Under the pieces are notes generated by a model. That model saw only the letters and a program-made list of their open reading frames with translations. It was not told the origin of the DNA and made no database searches. A stretch of DNA of 64,000 bases from NCBI GenBank assembly GCA_025766275.1, contig JAFKAC010000032.1:620001-684000 (forward strand). Direction: 5' to 3'. This document shows, piece after piece, positions 42,640 through 54,975 of the stretch; the first letter of the stretch is position 1, and every line of letters begins with the position of its first letter. The translations under genes were made by a program, and so were the position numbers. Origin of the DNA: Lactarius indigo (Eukaryota > Basidiomycota > Agaricomycetes > Russulales > Russulaceae).

Positions 42640-42900
42640 AAACTCCTCTATGCCGGGGTGCAGAAATGCGCGCCAGTATTGATTCAATCATATCGGGAAA
42701 AAGCAAGGGAATAAGCTTCCGATTTTCGGGGTGAGGTCGTGCCTTCCATGCATTGAAGCAATCTGCGAGGAGCAGCCGACTCAGAGTGTTGTTCTAATGT
42801 GTGCGAGTACTTCTCCGGGGGTGTGAATCTACCGAAGATGGTGTTCTACCTAAGGTTCTACCCAAGGTTCTTCCGAAGTCCGAGGATCTTCCATTCCAAA
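42640..42900 (+). pseudogene. Decayed P450 relic a
   Basis: Matches, with frameshifts, the segment from the end of the I-helix exon to the exon after the K-helix: PEVQKRAQ-like codons (GGGGTGCAGAAATGCGCG), a Leu-Pro-Cys-Ile-Glu-Ala-Ile-Cys-Glu-Glu stretch near 42740, and STEDGV near 42825. No open frame survives. An equivalent relic lies at 49815-50060, and both sit about 450-500 bp before a complete P450 gene. Confidence 0.7.
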
Positions 42901-43253
42901 ACGTTGGTCACGTTTGCCTGTTTCTAGATCTCCTCTATCATTTCTCGGGGGCCCACCTCGTAGCGCGTGCGACCCTGGGTGATGCTTGCATGGCAGTTGT
43001 TGTGGGGAAGGGCTAGGTGTTGTATTTTGAGGGAGCCGCGGGGTAAGCGGCCCACTCTTTCCGAACCGTGGGAAGGATGTTGACCGCTCTTGTCTCCTTC
43101 CTTTCTCTCGTGAACTGGGCAAACCCATTCAAAATCCACGGAAACTGATGTCAAAGGCCGAGATTCTGGGAAGGACAGGAACTGATAGCTCCTCATACTG
43201 TATATAATAATGTGGCTGCGCCTTCGTGTTTCTTTCGCTCTCCTCGCCCCACC

Positions 43254-45432
43254 ATGGCGGCGTTACACTTCATCACAGCAATTTTGATAGTATCCACTTT
43301 CTTTTACCTCCTGTTCGTCTTCCGAGACCACAAGAGAAGAAAAGGATTCCCTTATCCACCTGGTCCAAAACCATGGCCAATAATCGGCAATTTACTCGAC
43401 TCTCCGAAGCAGTCGCAGTGGACCGCATACAAAGAAATGTCCAAGAAATACGGTTCGCACCACGTCGTTGCGAGATAGGGTAGCCCCTTTACTGAAATAA
43501 GCTCACTTCCGCCAGGTGATATTCTGTACCTTCAAATTCTTGGGCAGGCTATCGTGGTGCTATGTTCCCCGTCCACGATCAAAGACTTACTTGAAAAGCG
43601 CGGGGAAATATACTCGGATCGTCCTGCTTGGCCGATGCACCAAATGTGCGTAGAATCCCTTCCAGCTGGCCTTGTTTCTCCTTCTGAATGTCCCTCCCCA
43701 CTCGCCACCTGACACTGTGTAGAATGGAGGTGGGTTGGCTCTTGCCCGTTGCCAAGTATGGAGAACGCTGGCGTGAGGGGCGAAAGATAGCGGATCGCAG
43801 CCTTCGTCCGGGCGCAATGTCACTATACCACCACAGGATAGAAGAACAAACACGCGGATTTCTGAGTCAGCTCCTCGCATCTCCCGCGGACTTCCGCGGT
43901 CATATCGAATTGTCAGTGGTTCTCTTCGTTAGTTGATAGGGATCACTAGAAACGGCAGGGTCGTACAGGTTTCAGGGGAAGATTATCATGTCCCTCGTGT
44001 ATGGCTATGACCTGAAAGAGAACGACAATGTAATCGTGGCTCCAGTGCAGCTCGGCCACATCTTGGCTCGTTTTGTCTTACCTGGAGCAGCTCTAGTAAA
44101 TCATCTGCCATTCCGTATGACTCCTCACTTCGTGATCACCGTCAGAAAGAGGAGCTAAACCATGGTCTTCAGTGCGACATATCCCTTCATGGGTCCCTTG
44201 GTTCAGCTATGAGCCGCTGACTCGGTTAGGCAGGGAACTTGGTTTGAGGACAATGAATGAACCGATTGATTTCGTGAAAAATGCTATGGTTAGTGGCCAT
44301 GGCACGTATGAGGCGTGTAGCACGGTAAGTTCTGATTATTTTGTCTAGCGAGACGGGACAGCAGTATCGTCATTGGCTCGTGAACAACTCCTGGAGGTGG
44401 AGAGTATGGATGGTCCCGAGAGGCAAATGCAAGAGGATGTCGTCAAACGAGTCCTAGGTTCTATGTATCAAGGTGAATTTCTCTATCCAATTTTAAGGAA
44501 CGAGATGCTGATCGCAAAAATCAGCTGGCGTGGACACAGTGCGTGTTTGAGCCTTGAAATCTCCTTCAACGTTTGAGCACACAGCTCAGACGGTGTCCTC
44601 GATGGCCTCCCTCTTCGCTGCACTCACCCTCTACCCAGAGGTGCAGAAGCGAGCGCAAGCTCAAATCGACTCTGTCGTATCGAGAGTCAGGCTTCCAACT
44701 TTCGAGGACAGGTCGCGTCTTCCATACATTGAAGCAATCTGCAAGGAGCTTCTCAGATGGCAGATGGTTCTCCCCTTGGGTGCGAGCTCGTCTCCTGTGG
44801 TGTGAATAAACTTAATACTTTTTTTAAGGTTTTCCCCATGCGTCAACTGAGGACAGTGTCTATCGAGGACTCTTCATTCCAAAAGGTTTGCCACGTCACT
44901 GGATCGAGATATCTGTGGATCGCTACTGAATGATTACGTGACAGGTTCAATAACGATCACTAACTCATGGTGTGTACTACTAGCTGTTTTCGCTTGACAA
45001 ATCCCGAGGGGAAGTTCCTAGGGGGATTCTACACGACCCAGATCTCTATCCGGATCCTGAAACATTCAAGCCCGAGCGATTCCTGAACCAAGACGGAACC
45101 TTCCGAGACGACCCGACCATCTCGCTCGCATTTGGCGGTGGTAAGCGGATCTGTCCTGGGCGTCATTTGGTAGACGCGACACTGTTCATTGTTGCGGCCT
45201 CTGTGCTCTCTGTTTTCAACGTTACGAAAGCGAAAGATGAGAACGGTCACGAAATTCCAGTCAGTCCGATGACCGAGGTCGACTCAGCGTTAAAGTGAGT
45301 GGCCCTTCCCGCGGCCATATCTCTATGCCTTACTCAGTGGACCCTTGCAGCCATCCGGTGAAGTTTGAGTGTTCGATCACTCCCAGAGATAAGGCTGCAG
45401 AAGATTTGGTTACGGTGAATATTTTGGCTTGA
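43254..45432 (+). CDS. Cytochrome P450 monooxygenase 4
   Basis: Twelve exons, among them 43254-43452, 43516-43645, 43723-43911, 43969-44114, 44173-44288, 44349-44472, 44525-44538 (14 nt) and 44590-44779. N-terminal anchor and the hinge YPPGPKPWP; C-helix region ERWREGRK; I-helix AGVDT; K-helix CKELLRW; KPERF; heme loop FGGGKRICPGRHL at about 45130-45168. Ends with TGA at 45430-45432. A TATA-like GTATATAATA lies at 43199-43208, about 50 bp before the ATG at 43254. The nearest paralogue is at 50458. No defect found. Presumed ER monooxygenase with unknown substrate. Confidence 0.9.
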
Positions 45433-48040
45433 CATCGTATGCTCTTTCTCTCAGCTCTTCATACTTGTACGATCAGCTCGCGCGATGCTTGGTATCTTTC
45501 TCATCAACTATCCTTCTCCGTGTCAGCTCTTGATGACTCTGCATATTTTGACTTGGGCTTAATGACCTCGTTTTCCTACGTGAGCTGGTGGTGACGACGT
45601 TTTAACTGTGCGATACCCGTAAGTCACGTAGTGATTTGAATGGGTACTTAGAAAAGTTACAAGCGGAAGGATTTCCTTTCTTGGCGACCATCATCATACA
45701 TTGTCAGCCTGAAATAGTGAGTGACGCCAATGAACAGGTCATATCGGTCTTTCGATAGAGTTGGTTAGGCACATACTAGTAGGGGGGAGATAACTGCTCA
45801 CTAAGGTGAGTTCCTATAAAAGTCACGAGTACGTCATACCAAAGCTTTACAATTGGACACACAGTCCATCGTATCCGGGAAGCCCAAAATATCGAACCTC
45901 GAACCTAGATCATACCTTCCGTATGTCCGATCCTGATCCCAACAGGCGTCAAGAAAGAGTCTCGTCAATCAAGACAATCAAATCTTCTGTTTATCAATGT
46001 TCTTATGGCATGCCGGGGTGTGTTAGTCGGTGGCGTTGTTGATTGTTGGCGCAGGACTGGCGCGATGGGTCGCCGGTATCTGTCCGTGTCGAATGTGCCG
46101 ATACCGGTCCTGACCTTCCCGAAAAGGTGCGGATCATGGCGAATGATCGGAATAATATGGTAAGTTATGCTACAGCTGGTTCCATATCGATTGTCCCCTG
46201 CCATTTTGAGAACACAGTCGGACGCCCAAAACTCGAGAGCGGGATTCATAATTAAGTCAGGGAAGAAATTCTCAGGAAATCAGGTTATCTCTCAGAATCA
46301 GGGTTATTAAATACCTATCTTGTAACAATCGGGGTTATGGAATAGTTATCTGTGTTGCTATGCTCGGCACGTCTCAGTGCTGGCCCCCCTTCCAAGTCCT
46401 CTGACGCATTTTTGCCAGCACATCTCCAATGGCTTCACCAGCTTCCAGGTTGCACAACTGCCACTGCAGCCACTAGTCGCTGTGCTGTTCCTGGTCAACA
46501 GTAGCTCATCCCAACATCCGTACATGAGCCCCCACTAGGAGGTCTGCTGACGCATTCTCAGATGCCCGGCCACACACATCCCCACTTCAGCAACCACTCG
46601 TACCCCACCTGCGTGCCACAACACAGCCCGCAGTCAATATTTCCCCCAGTTCGTACCCCGAAAGCTTAGCGCAGTTCCAGCAGCGCTGCCGGTCCTTGTG
46701 CATGGGCATGGCACATTTTCGAGCATCTTTCATGAATCCCAAGCCCAGCCATAGCTGGTACGCTGGTGGATGAGGCATTGGCGGTGATGACATCAGGGGC
46801 AGTGAAGTTGGTCGCAATGTGGCAGCCTAAGCAATTCGTGTCATAGATGGTGGTGACCATACTGTAACAGGAACGACAACTATTATAACGACAAAGCGAG
46901 TTCCAGTTCTGAAAAATTTATTGCAGTATGTCTCCATAATCATCCCTCAACTCTTCTTATTCATCGCGCCATAAACCTCCCTCTCCGTTCTGAAGTCCTC
47001 AACATTGCCGCGTCCTATCCCTTGTGGCAATTCTCACCACTCTACACAATCCCACCTACCTGGTCTTTGAAACCTCACCATCTAAAATGACTATTCCAGC
47101 CATCACCTCTCCGCAACAACAGCACCACTACAGGGACTCTACTTGTACGTCTCGTCTTGGTTTCTGTCCATCAAATTTCTCAACTGGTTCAAAGAACCGT
47201 AACACTTTTATTTTCGCCCGCCCACCACGCTCTAGAAGTAAAAACCACCAAAGGATCGATGAAGAAGCGGGTTTTTGTCTCTCGTGCATCAGCGCACTCT
47301 GGGAGACTTCCCACCCGCCCCTCGCAACCTCGACTCAGACACAAACCGCCAATTTTTTGATCAAGAAGCACTTCGTGCTTCCGCCCGGTCTCTACTAGTT
47401 CATGGGCTTTTGTATTTAATCGTTTACTCCTACCCTGCATTCCCTCTTGGTCTTAGTCGCTCCTAGCATGCCTGCTCATTCCCTAATTACAATGTTTTTT
47501 CTTTTTCGTGCACTCTCCCATGCAGCTCGTGCTGAACGTTCATGTTACCCCCTTATTGTCCTCGTTCAGCACGAGCATGCATCCTCAGTAAGCCAAGGTA
47601 AGCAACCCACAAAGACGTTCGCGTTCCTCCTTTCGACGCATTGCGTGTCATTAGTAATTTAATTGGTAATCGGTGCCTTGAAAAACCCAGCGCTTGAGAA
47701 CGATAAGTGAATGATATAAATCTTTTTTTAATTACTACAATTAATTTCTGTGCGAAAAAAAACTCGGCATGGTGGCGGAGTTACCCATTCAAACCTCGCC
47801 TATGTCCAAAAAATGGTCACCAGGGGACAATCGATATGGAACCAGCTGTAAAAGGTTTTATGTACAGTAAGTCCTGTCCTGTTGGCTCGTACAGTATTGT
47901 CATCTTTCTTATCGTACCACACAAACCCGCTTCTGCTTGCTCGCTCCTCGGTCCAAGACGTCAGTTCCTGCTTATGGGCTTCGATCCCACTGTGACATTA
48001 GGACCCAGAAAGATCGACTGTTAACTCTCCCCTCTCCACG
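45433..48040. other. Gene-poor stretch after P450 4
   Basis: Contains the inverted P450-3 tail fragment (45875-45989) and its neighbour repeat (about 45704-45775). It also contains a hairpin whose 14-bp arms are GCTCGTGCTGAACG at 47525-47538 and its complement at 47563-47576. Open frames at 46587-46860 and 47024-47398 show no domain, splice pattern or codon bias that I trust. Confidence 0.5.
45875..45989 (-). pseudogene. Inverted fragment of a P450 3' end
   Basis: The reverse complement of this segment matches 42062-42182 (P450 3 last codons, stop and 3' flank) with few differences, for example GGATCAGGATCGG and CAAGACAATCAAATCTTCT. It shows a local inverted duplication within the array. Confidence 0.75.
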
Positions 48041-48044
48041 TCCA

Positions 48045-48858
48045 TCACTTTGGATTTATCGTTCTTCCTTTACTGAGCTCTAGTGGCAGATGTACGCCGA
48101 GGCCCTCTTCGTGGACGACCGGGCGCCTCCTCCTTATGGTCAGCTTTGTGAGCCCACTCGAGCACCGAAGCACACGTACCGCGTAACCACCACCTCCTGG
48201 AGTCGGGGATCGGGCTGCGCTTCGTTTGTAGTCGTTCATTGAGTCGCCATAAATATACCAAGAGGGGGAGCCTGTATAAAGACGAGTAAAAGTGAGCAAG
48301 CTCCTTGCGTTAGTACGACTTGCACTCACGAGGTACGGTGCTGCTGCATTGCATGTAGATGGGGGGAATACCTGATCCCCACCGCCATCGCTTAGCGGCG
48401 ATGGACGGGATATGGCGTTTTTCAACGCTTTGAACTGTGAGTATAAGACGTCGTGGCAAAGGGAGGTCGAAAACCAACACAGGGCGAGCGAGTGGCAAGT
48501 ACTCAAGGCCTGTGACGCAATAAGGTGTTATCAGCCCACTACTATTCATTGTGTGCTTACGGGTGGGTCAAAGATAAATTTGTTCCTATGATGGGCTGTC
48601 GTTAGCGAGTTGGTGCGGTGCTGAGGTGGGAGCAATTGTCGTTGCGTTTGTCTCGGTGAGATCTTCGAGATTGGTTCTGTTTCCGAGCATGGTACTAGTT
48701 CCGGCGGTGGTGCCCAGTTGATGATCTGTGACAAACGTTAGTGGGTGGCATCTCGTATCGTGTGGACAAATGTACTCACGAGTTGCGATCGAGGAGTCAT
48801 TGCAAGCGTATCCCCAAGGTAAGTCGGTACCAGCCAAGAAGGTGTGGGGATAGTTCAT
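48045..48858 (-). CDS. Possible small unrecognised gene(s), minus strand
   Basis: A continuous 90-codon frame (48858-48586) starts MNYPHTFLAGTDLPWG and contains three Asn-X-Ser/Thr sites. A second frame of 153 codons covers 48506-48045. Several intron-like signals occur (GTGAGT at 48779, GTAAGC at 48560, GTGAGT at 48329 with CAG acceptors), but combining them did not give one consistent frame. No domain is recognised. It could be one spliced gene, two small genes or non-coding. Confidence 0.25.
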
Positions 48859-49800
48859 CGTGGTTGGTAGGTGTCTGTGTGAGTGATTGTGGGATGTGAA
48901 CGGCAGATATTTCGAGCAAATTGCGGAGGAAGTAATTTTGTCAGTTTTCGGCGATCCCAGAGGCTTGGTAAACGAGTTCTGTGAGAAGGAATAGGTCAGG
49001 ATTTTGACCAGACATGGGTTTTACGCGGCCATGCTGGCGTCGTTTTCGGTTTCATGGGTGTCGCTTTTATATCGCTGCATGTCGTCCTGTGATGGTTCAT
49101 TGGGCGTGCTGGCGCCAGGCTACTCCGTAGCCTTTGCATACCCCAGATCTGGATCCCTCGCTAGTCATAACTCCTGTTTACAGCGTCCCTTTCATGTCGA
49201 TGAAAGGATACGGGTTTGTCTTTCATTGTTGGTACTACGGCCTTTGTACCTTTGAAAGGAATGGAATACGGGGGTCCAGTCAAAACCTAGCGTCAAGCGG
49301 CTTGCAATATGGCGAAGGCTTGAAGGAGTTCCACATATGGTACAATGCATAGCAGCGCCGACCATTCACACCATCGGGAAAAACCTCCCGCTCTAGCGAG
49401 CGATAATTTCGTTAAATTACAGTATCTCACCCCTACGGTGGTCTCTATTGAGTGATTCAACGTAGATATGGCCTGTTCATTGGCATTACTCACCGTTCTA
49501 AGCCAACAGTGTATCCGCTGATGGATAATGATAATCGACAAGAAAGGAAACCCCTTCGTTTGTTCCCTCTCTAAAATCGTTAGGGGTCTGTGAGCTCACG
49601 CGACAATAGCGTCTGGTATGATTTGCTCCACGCTGTGTAATATACAGAAATGCCCGCCTTGCATCAGCCACTGACAGCTGCGACCATTCGCCAGCATCAA
49701 GTCCAGACATCAGCGTATAGTGTTTACGATAATAAGCTCTCTGAGTTTTTCAGCCCTTCCAACAATTCGGTGCATATTTATAGGTCTGGGCCTCGGCGTT
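48859..49800. other. Intergenic region before relic b
   Basis: No recognisable gene up to about 49430. From there the sequence parallels 42298-42600, as the left part of a segmental duplication that includes the relic and the following P450 gene. Confidence 0.45.
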
Positions 49801-49814
49801 CGCCTACTTCCTCA

Positions 49815-50060
49815 CCCTCACAGGCCCCGTGGCGCAGAAATGCGCGCCAGCATTGATTCCGTTGTATCGGGGACGAGCAAGGGAAAAAGCTTCCAAATTT
49901 GAGGGTGAGGCCGCGCCTCCCATACATTGAAGCGATCTGAGAGGAGCAGCTGAGGTGACAGGACCTAGCTGTTCTCATGTGTGCGAGTTCTTCTGCAGGC
50001 ATGAATCAACCGAAGATGGTGTTCTACCCAAGGTTCTTCCGAGGATCCTCCATTCCAAAA
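49815..50060 (+). pseudogene. Decayed P450 relic b
   Basis: Counterpart of the relic at 42640-42900: the words GCAGAAATGCGCGCCAG, ATTGATTC, TATCGGG, CATACATTGAAGCGATCTGAGAGGAG-like and TCAACCGAAGATGGTGT occur in the same order. It represents the post-I-helix, K-helix and following exons of a P450, with stops and deletions. Confidence 0.7.
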
Positions 50061-50457
50061 CGTCGTCTATCCTCTTCTAACACTTATTACTAGTAGGGTT
50101 TATCTCCAGCTCATGGTGCATTCGGCCCTGGGTGATGCTTGCAAGCTAGTTGTTACGGGGAAGAGGTAGAGACTGAAACGGTCTCCTGTATCAAACCCTT
50201 GAGTTATTTGCGGGTTGTTTGTCCCTATTTGACCAGGATTTTGGAGCGAGGTGCGGAAAGCGGCCCACTCTTTCCGAGCCGTGGGAAGGATGTTGAACAC
50301 TATCCTTCCTTTGTCGTGAACGAGGCGAACCATTCAGAGTCCACAGAAACTGATGGCAAAGGCTGAGTTTCCTGGAAGGACGGGACTAGGTGGATCCCTC
50401 TATTTCATATAATAATATGGCTGCGCTTTCGGGTTTCTTTCGTCCCCTCTCCTTGCC

Positions 50458-52629
50458 ATGGCGGCGTTCCCCTTCTTCACAGTCAAGATCACAGTGGTAG
50501 ACTTTTTTATAGTATCCATTTTTGGTTACATCCTATTCATCTTCCGGGATCACAAGAGAAGAAGAGGGGTCCCTTATCCACCTGGTCCAAAACCATGGCC
50601 AGTAATCGGCAATTTACTCGACTCTCCAAGGCAGTCGCAGTGGACAACGTACACAGAAATGTCCAAGAAATACGGTTCGCACTACGTCGTCGCAAGATGT
50701 TGTGACCACTTTATTGAAGATAGCTCTCACGTTCACTAGGTGACATTCTGTACCTCCAAGTTTTTGGACAGTCCATCGTGGTGCTCTGTTCCCTGTCCGC
50801 GATCAAAGACCTACTTGAAAAACGCGGGGATATCTACTCAGATCGTCCTGCTTGGCCGATACCCCAAATGTGAGTCCCTTACAGCCAGCTTTGTTGTTTC
50901 CATCTGACGCCGTGTAGAATGGAGGTGGGTTGGCTCTTGCCTATCACCAGGTACGGGGAGAGCTGGCGCGATAGACGAAAGATAGCGGATCGCAGCCTTC
51001 GTCCGGGCGCAATGTCGCCATATCATCACAGGATAGAGGAAAAAACACGCGGATTTCTGAGTCAGCTCCTCGCATCGCCTGCAGACTTCCGCAACCATAT
51101 CGAATTGTCAGTGATTCTCTTCGTTAGCTGATGACGGTCGCTAGAAGCGGCATGGTTGTGCAGGTTCCAGGGGAAGATTATCATGTCCCTCGTGTATGGA
51201 TATGACCTGAAAGAGAATGACAAGGTAATCGTGGCTCCAGTGCAGCTCAGCTACATTCTGGGGCGTCTGGTCTTACCTGGAGCGGCTCTAGTAAACTATC
51301 TGCCATTCTGTATGGATCCCTGCTTTATTATCACTGCCAGAAAGAGGAGCTGACCATGGTCTTTAGTGCGACATATCCCTTCATGGGTCCCTTGGCTCAG
51401 CTATGAGCCGCTGGCTCGGCTGGGCAGAGAACTCGGTCAAACGACAATGAATGAACCGATCTATTTCGTGAAAAATGCTATGGTTCGTGTCATGACGTTT
51501 ATGAACCATTTACTCCGCGCAGTAAGTCTGAAATATGGCCGTCTAGCGAGACGGAACGGCAGTATCATCTCTGGCCCGTGAACAACTCCTTGAGGTGGAG
51601 AGTCTGGATGGCCCCGAGAGGCAAATGCAAGAGGACGTCATCAAACGAGCCCTGGGTTCTATGTATCAAGGTGAATTCCTCTATCCAATTTGAAGGAACG
51701 AGATACTGATAACAAATATCAGCCGGTGTGGACACGGTGCGTGTTGGAGTTTCTGAGCCTCCTTCAACGATTGAGCACACAATTCAGACGGTGTCCTCAA
51801 TGACCTCCCTCTTCGCCGCACTCACTCTCTATCCAGAGGTGCAGAGGCGAGCGCAAGCCCAAATTGACTTTGTGGTATCGAGAGACAGGCTTCCGACTTT
51901 CGAAGACAGGTCGCACCTTCCATACATTGACGCAATCTGCAAGGAGCTGCTCAGGTGGCAGATGGTTCTTCCCCTGGGTGCGAGTTCCTCTCACGTTGTG
52001 TGAATCGACGTATCTATCTCAATATCTCTTTCAAAGGTTTCCCCCATGCGTCAACCGAGGACAGTGTCTATCGAGGATTCTTCATTCCAAAAGGTTTGCC
52101 ACGTCACATGATCGTGACCGCTGCTGAATGCCCGCGTAATAGGTTCAATAACACTCACTAATTCATGGTGTGTACCAGTGGCTATTTTTACTTGACAGAT
52201 TCCGAGGGGAAGTTCCTAGGGGGATTCTACACGACCCAGATCTCTATCCGGATCCGGAAACATTCAACCCCGAGCGATTCCTGAACCAAGACGGAACATT
52301 CAGAGACGACCCGACCATCTCGCTTGCATTTGGCGGTGGCAAGCGGATCTGTCCTGGGCGTCATTTGGTAGACGCGACGCTGTTCATTGTCGCCGCCTCT
52401 GTGCTCTCTGTTTTCAACGTTACGAAAGCGAAAGATGAGAATGGTCACGAAATTCCAGTCAGTCCGATGATCGAGGTCGACTCTGTCGCAAAGTGCGTAA
52501 CCCTTTCCGCCGCCCATCTCTATGCCTTACTAGCTAGACCCTTGCAGCCATCCAGTGAAGTTCGAGTGTTCGATCACTCCCAGAGACAAGGTCGCAGAAG
52601 ATTTGATCAAGGAGAATGTTCAGGCTTGA
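50458..52629 (+). CDS. Cytochrome P450 monooxygenase 5
   Basis: Same exon plan as P450 4, with the ATG at 50458 just after the TATA-like CATATAATAATATG region (50407-50420). Anchor, hinge YPPGPKPWPVIGN, SWRDRRK, I-helix AGVDT in a 14-nt exon near 51722-51735, K-helix CKELLRW, NPERF and heme loop FGGGKRICPGRHL at about 52328-52368. The protein is very similar to P450 4, and the surrounding flanks are similar too, so the pair arose by duplication of a block of roughly 3.3 kb (about 42290-45600 and 49430-52800). Ends TGA at 52627-52629. All splice sites checked are GT-AG and the frame is open. Confidence 0.9.
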
Positions 52630-54804
52630 CATCACGTGCTCTACTCTCAGTTCTTCATGCTTGTACGAACGTCTCGCGCGACGCCGCTTGGTGTCACGAT
52701 TGCTTTTTCTTCGACGATTCTATTTTATTTTAATTCCTGATGACCTGGCATATCTTGATCTGTGCTTGATGACTCCATTCTGCCACCAGCACAAGACTCG
52801 GTGGTAATGACGTTGTTACTATGCGTTAACCCTAGGTGGAGTAGTGGTAGATAGGTAGTACTCATAGATTTGTGTTTGTGTTCTCGGACTCAATATCCAC
52901 CAAATTTTCCTTCTTTTTTGAATCCATTTATTTTCCGGGATACATGTCCGAGGCACAGAGCAGCCGTAACACGATCCCGTTACAGCCAAGAAACACAAAT
53001 GTACCTATGAGGTGCCTCACGTAAATAACCGACTCAAGTCCCACTGAGCGTTTGAAAGGGAGAACTCGGGAACGTGTTTCTCAAGAGTGATGCCGAAGTG
53101 GAACCCAGATTACTTGACACCTTGTCATTGTCTTTGAAGCTCGAAGGGTAACTCTGTCACTGACTCACTTCATACGGTGGGTGGAATTCACTCCCGTACG
53201 TGAGCACATCCTCCCACAGCTCGATGCACCCCTCGATACAAACTCGCTCAAACCCTTCGATTGGGCCTTTTCTCTGCAGATGTCCTGAAAGAGCTATCTA
53301 CTTTTTCCGCGGAGTACGCAATTATGGAATGCTAGTAACTAGATCTCTTCCACGTAAGCGTGATGCTATGCACACGCAAGCTGATCCACTGCCAGTAACA
53401 CTGTATTTAGGCACTCGTTTTTCTTGCTGTTGCGCATTGAATACACAGCGTCCTCCATAGGGTGGCATCGCAACCCGAGAACGGGTACTTTCCTTCTCTC
53501 GCTTTGCGGGAAACAAACCCCTAAACCACTGTGGCTTCCGCTACGCTATGTGCACCGGTGCGCGGGAAAAAAAAATATAGGACTCGTGCACTGGCAGTAA
53601 GTACTGTTAGGGGATTCGTTGCCGAGGGAGGTAGAAATCGGCGCCACGAAGCTGATCTAGTAGCATACGAGTAAAAACCCTGTGGAAAGTTCTAAGTCGG
53701 CGATTAAAGTCGCATGTTTAGTTTGGAAGTGGAAGTGGACATCAGCGGAGAGAGCGACGGTTCAGATGCTTATCACGTGACCTGGTTGCTCTGACATTGC
53801 TTACTCAATCAAACACCAATGCATTGGTCGCCTGAATCAATCTGCCAGTGGACCCCCAGTGCGTTGGCGTTGGTGACTCCTAACCGGCTATTCTCGACTT
53901 GGCTTTCGACGACATAAACCAATTTCCCAGCAGACCATCCAAATAAATTCTCTCCATCTTCAGGGGTCTCCTCAAGGAATAAGGGTCACATCAAGAACAA
54001 ACAAAAAAACCGTGCTTGTATATTCCAGCTCGGACCTTGGCTCAGACTGACCTGATTTCATCTGTTTCTCGGACCGGTCACATTGAAAATATCACTGTGT
54101 TCATGGATGCTTAAGCGCTCATGCGCTCATGTACTCATGTCCGTAGGCGAAGGGGGGAGAGGACAGGGTCTGGCGCCTCCTCTCCCCTTCACGTTGCGGT
54201 GTTAGACCACTTCTCCTTATACAATTTATCCTCGGATATATGGCCCCTTTTCTCTAGTTTCTCGTTCTCCGATTCTCTCCGACCGGCGCATATATTCCTA
54301 CGTGCCACACGGTCGTGTCCTGTCTACAAGGAAATGCCCGCTGCACAGCTACTCTGTTCCACGAGCCCAATGATGAGATACCTCCTATTTTTGAACCCTC
54401 GTACCACCTATGCGCATCTATTAAGCCCATTAGTTTTTCTTTGAATTAGGCATATTCCCCTTACTCTCTACTCTCCGCGTTCTCAAGCAACTTTGTACGG
54501 GGACATCTTGCGCGAGAGCCGAGCCCTGCCTATTAGTTGCTCGCGTCTCGAGAACCTCAGAATTAGGTCAATTCTCAGGAGTGACATGGAAATCTCACAC
54601 TTCTTGCTACCGGGTTCGAATTGACTTGTACCGCCGATATTCTCCATTTTTGACCCATTACTCTCGGGTTTCGGGTGTGCTCACTCGTGAACTCACTCGC
54701 GAAGAAGACCAAACAAGATAATTTATCCTCGTCATTCCGTTGTTGAGTCTCCTTTTCACAGGAGTTCCTCTACGACTCCTGACCCCTCGCCGCGTCCCAC
54801 AAGT
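52630..54804. other. Intergenic region between P450 5 and the kinase gene
   Basis: The first about 180 bp parallel the 3' flank of P450 4. Beyond that I see no gene, RNA or repeat that I can support. Confidence 0.45.
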
Positions 54805-54813
54805 CTATATAAG
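54805..54813 (+). promoter_or_regulatory. TATA box of the kinase gene
   Basis: TCTATATAAG lies about 165 bp before the ATG at 54976 in a C/T-rich context. It is a standard position for a fungal promoter with a 100-140 nt leader. Function is inferred from motif and distance only. Confidence 0.55.
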
Positions 54814-54975
54814 AGCGACATTCTGAACGTACAACTCATCAAACCACTTGACTACTACCCACCATTATCTTAATCCTTTCTGTCGACAACCCACACCCAC
54901 CCACAAATCAACCCACCAAACGACTAAGTTCCCGGTAACGGGACTTAGTTGTTTAAAACAACCTCCCCACCCATC

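Noticed and set aside
46587..46860. Cys-rich minus-strand frames
   Set aside because: Two overlapping frames of similar quality, no recognisable domain and no consistent gene model.
49004..49255. 83-codon plus-strand frame
   Set aside because: No domain, no flanking splice signals and no similarity to neighbours; chance frame.
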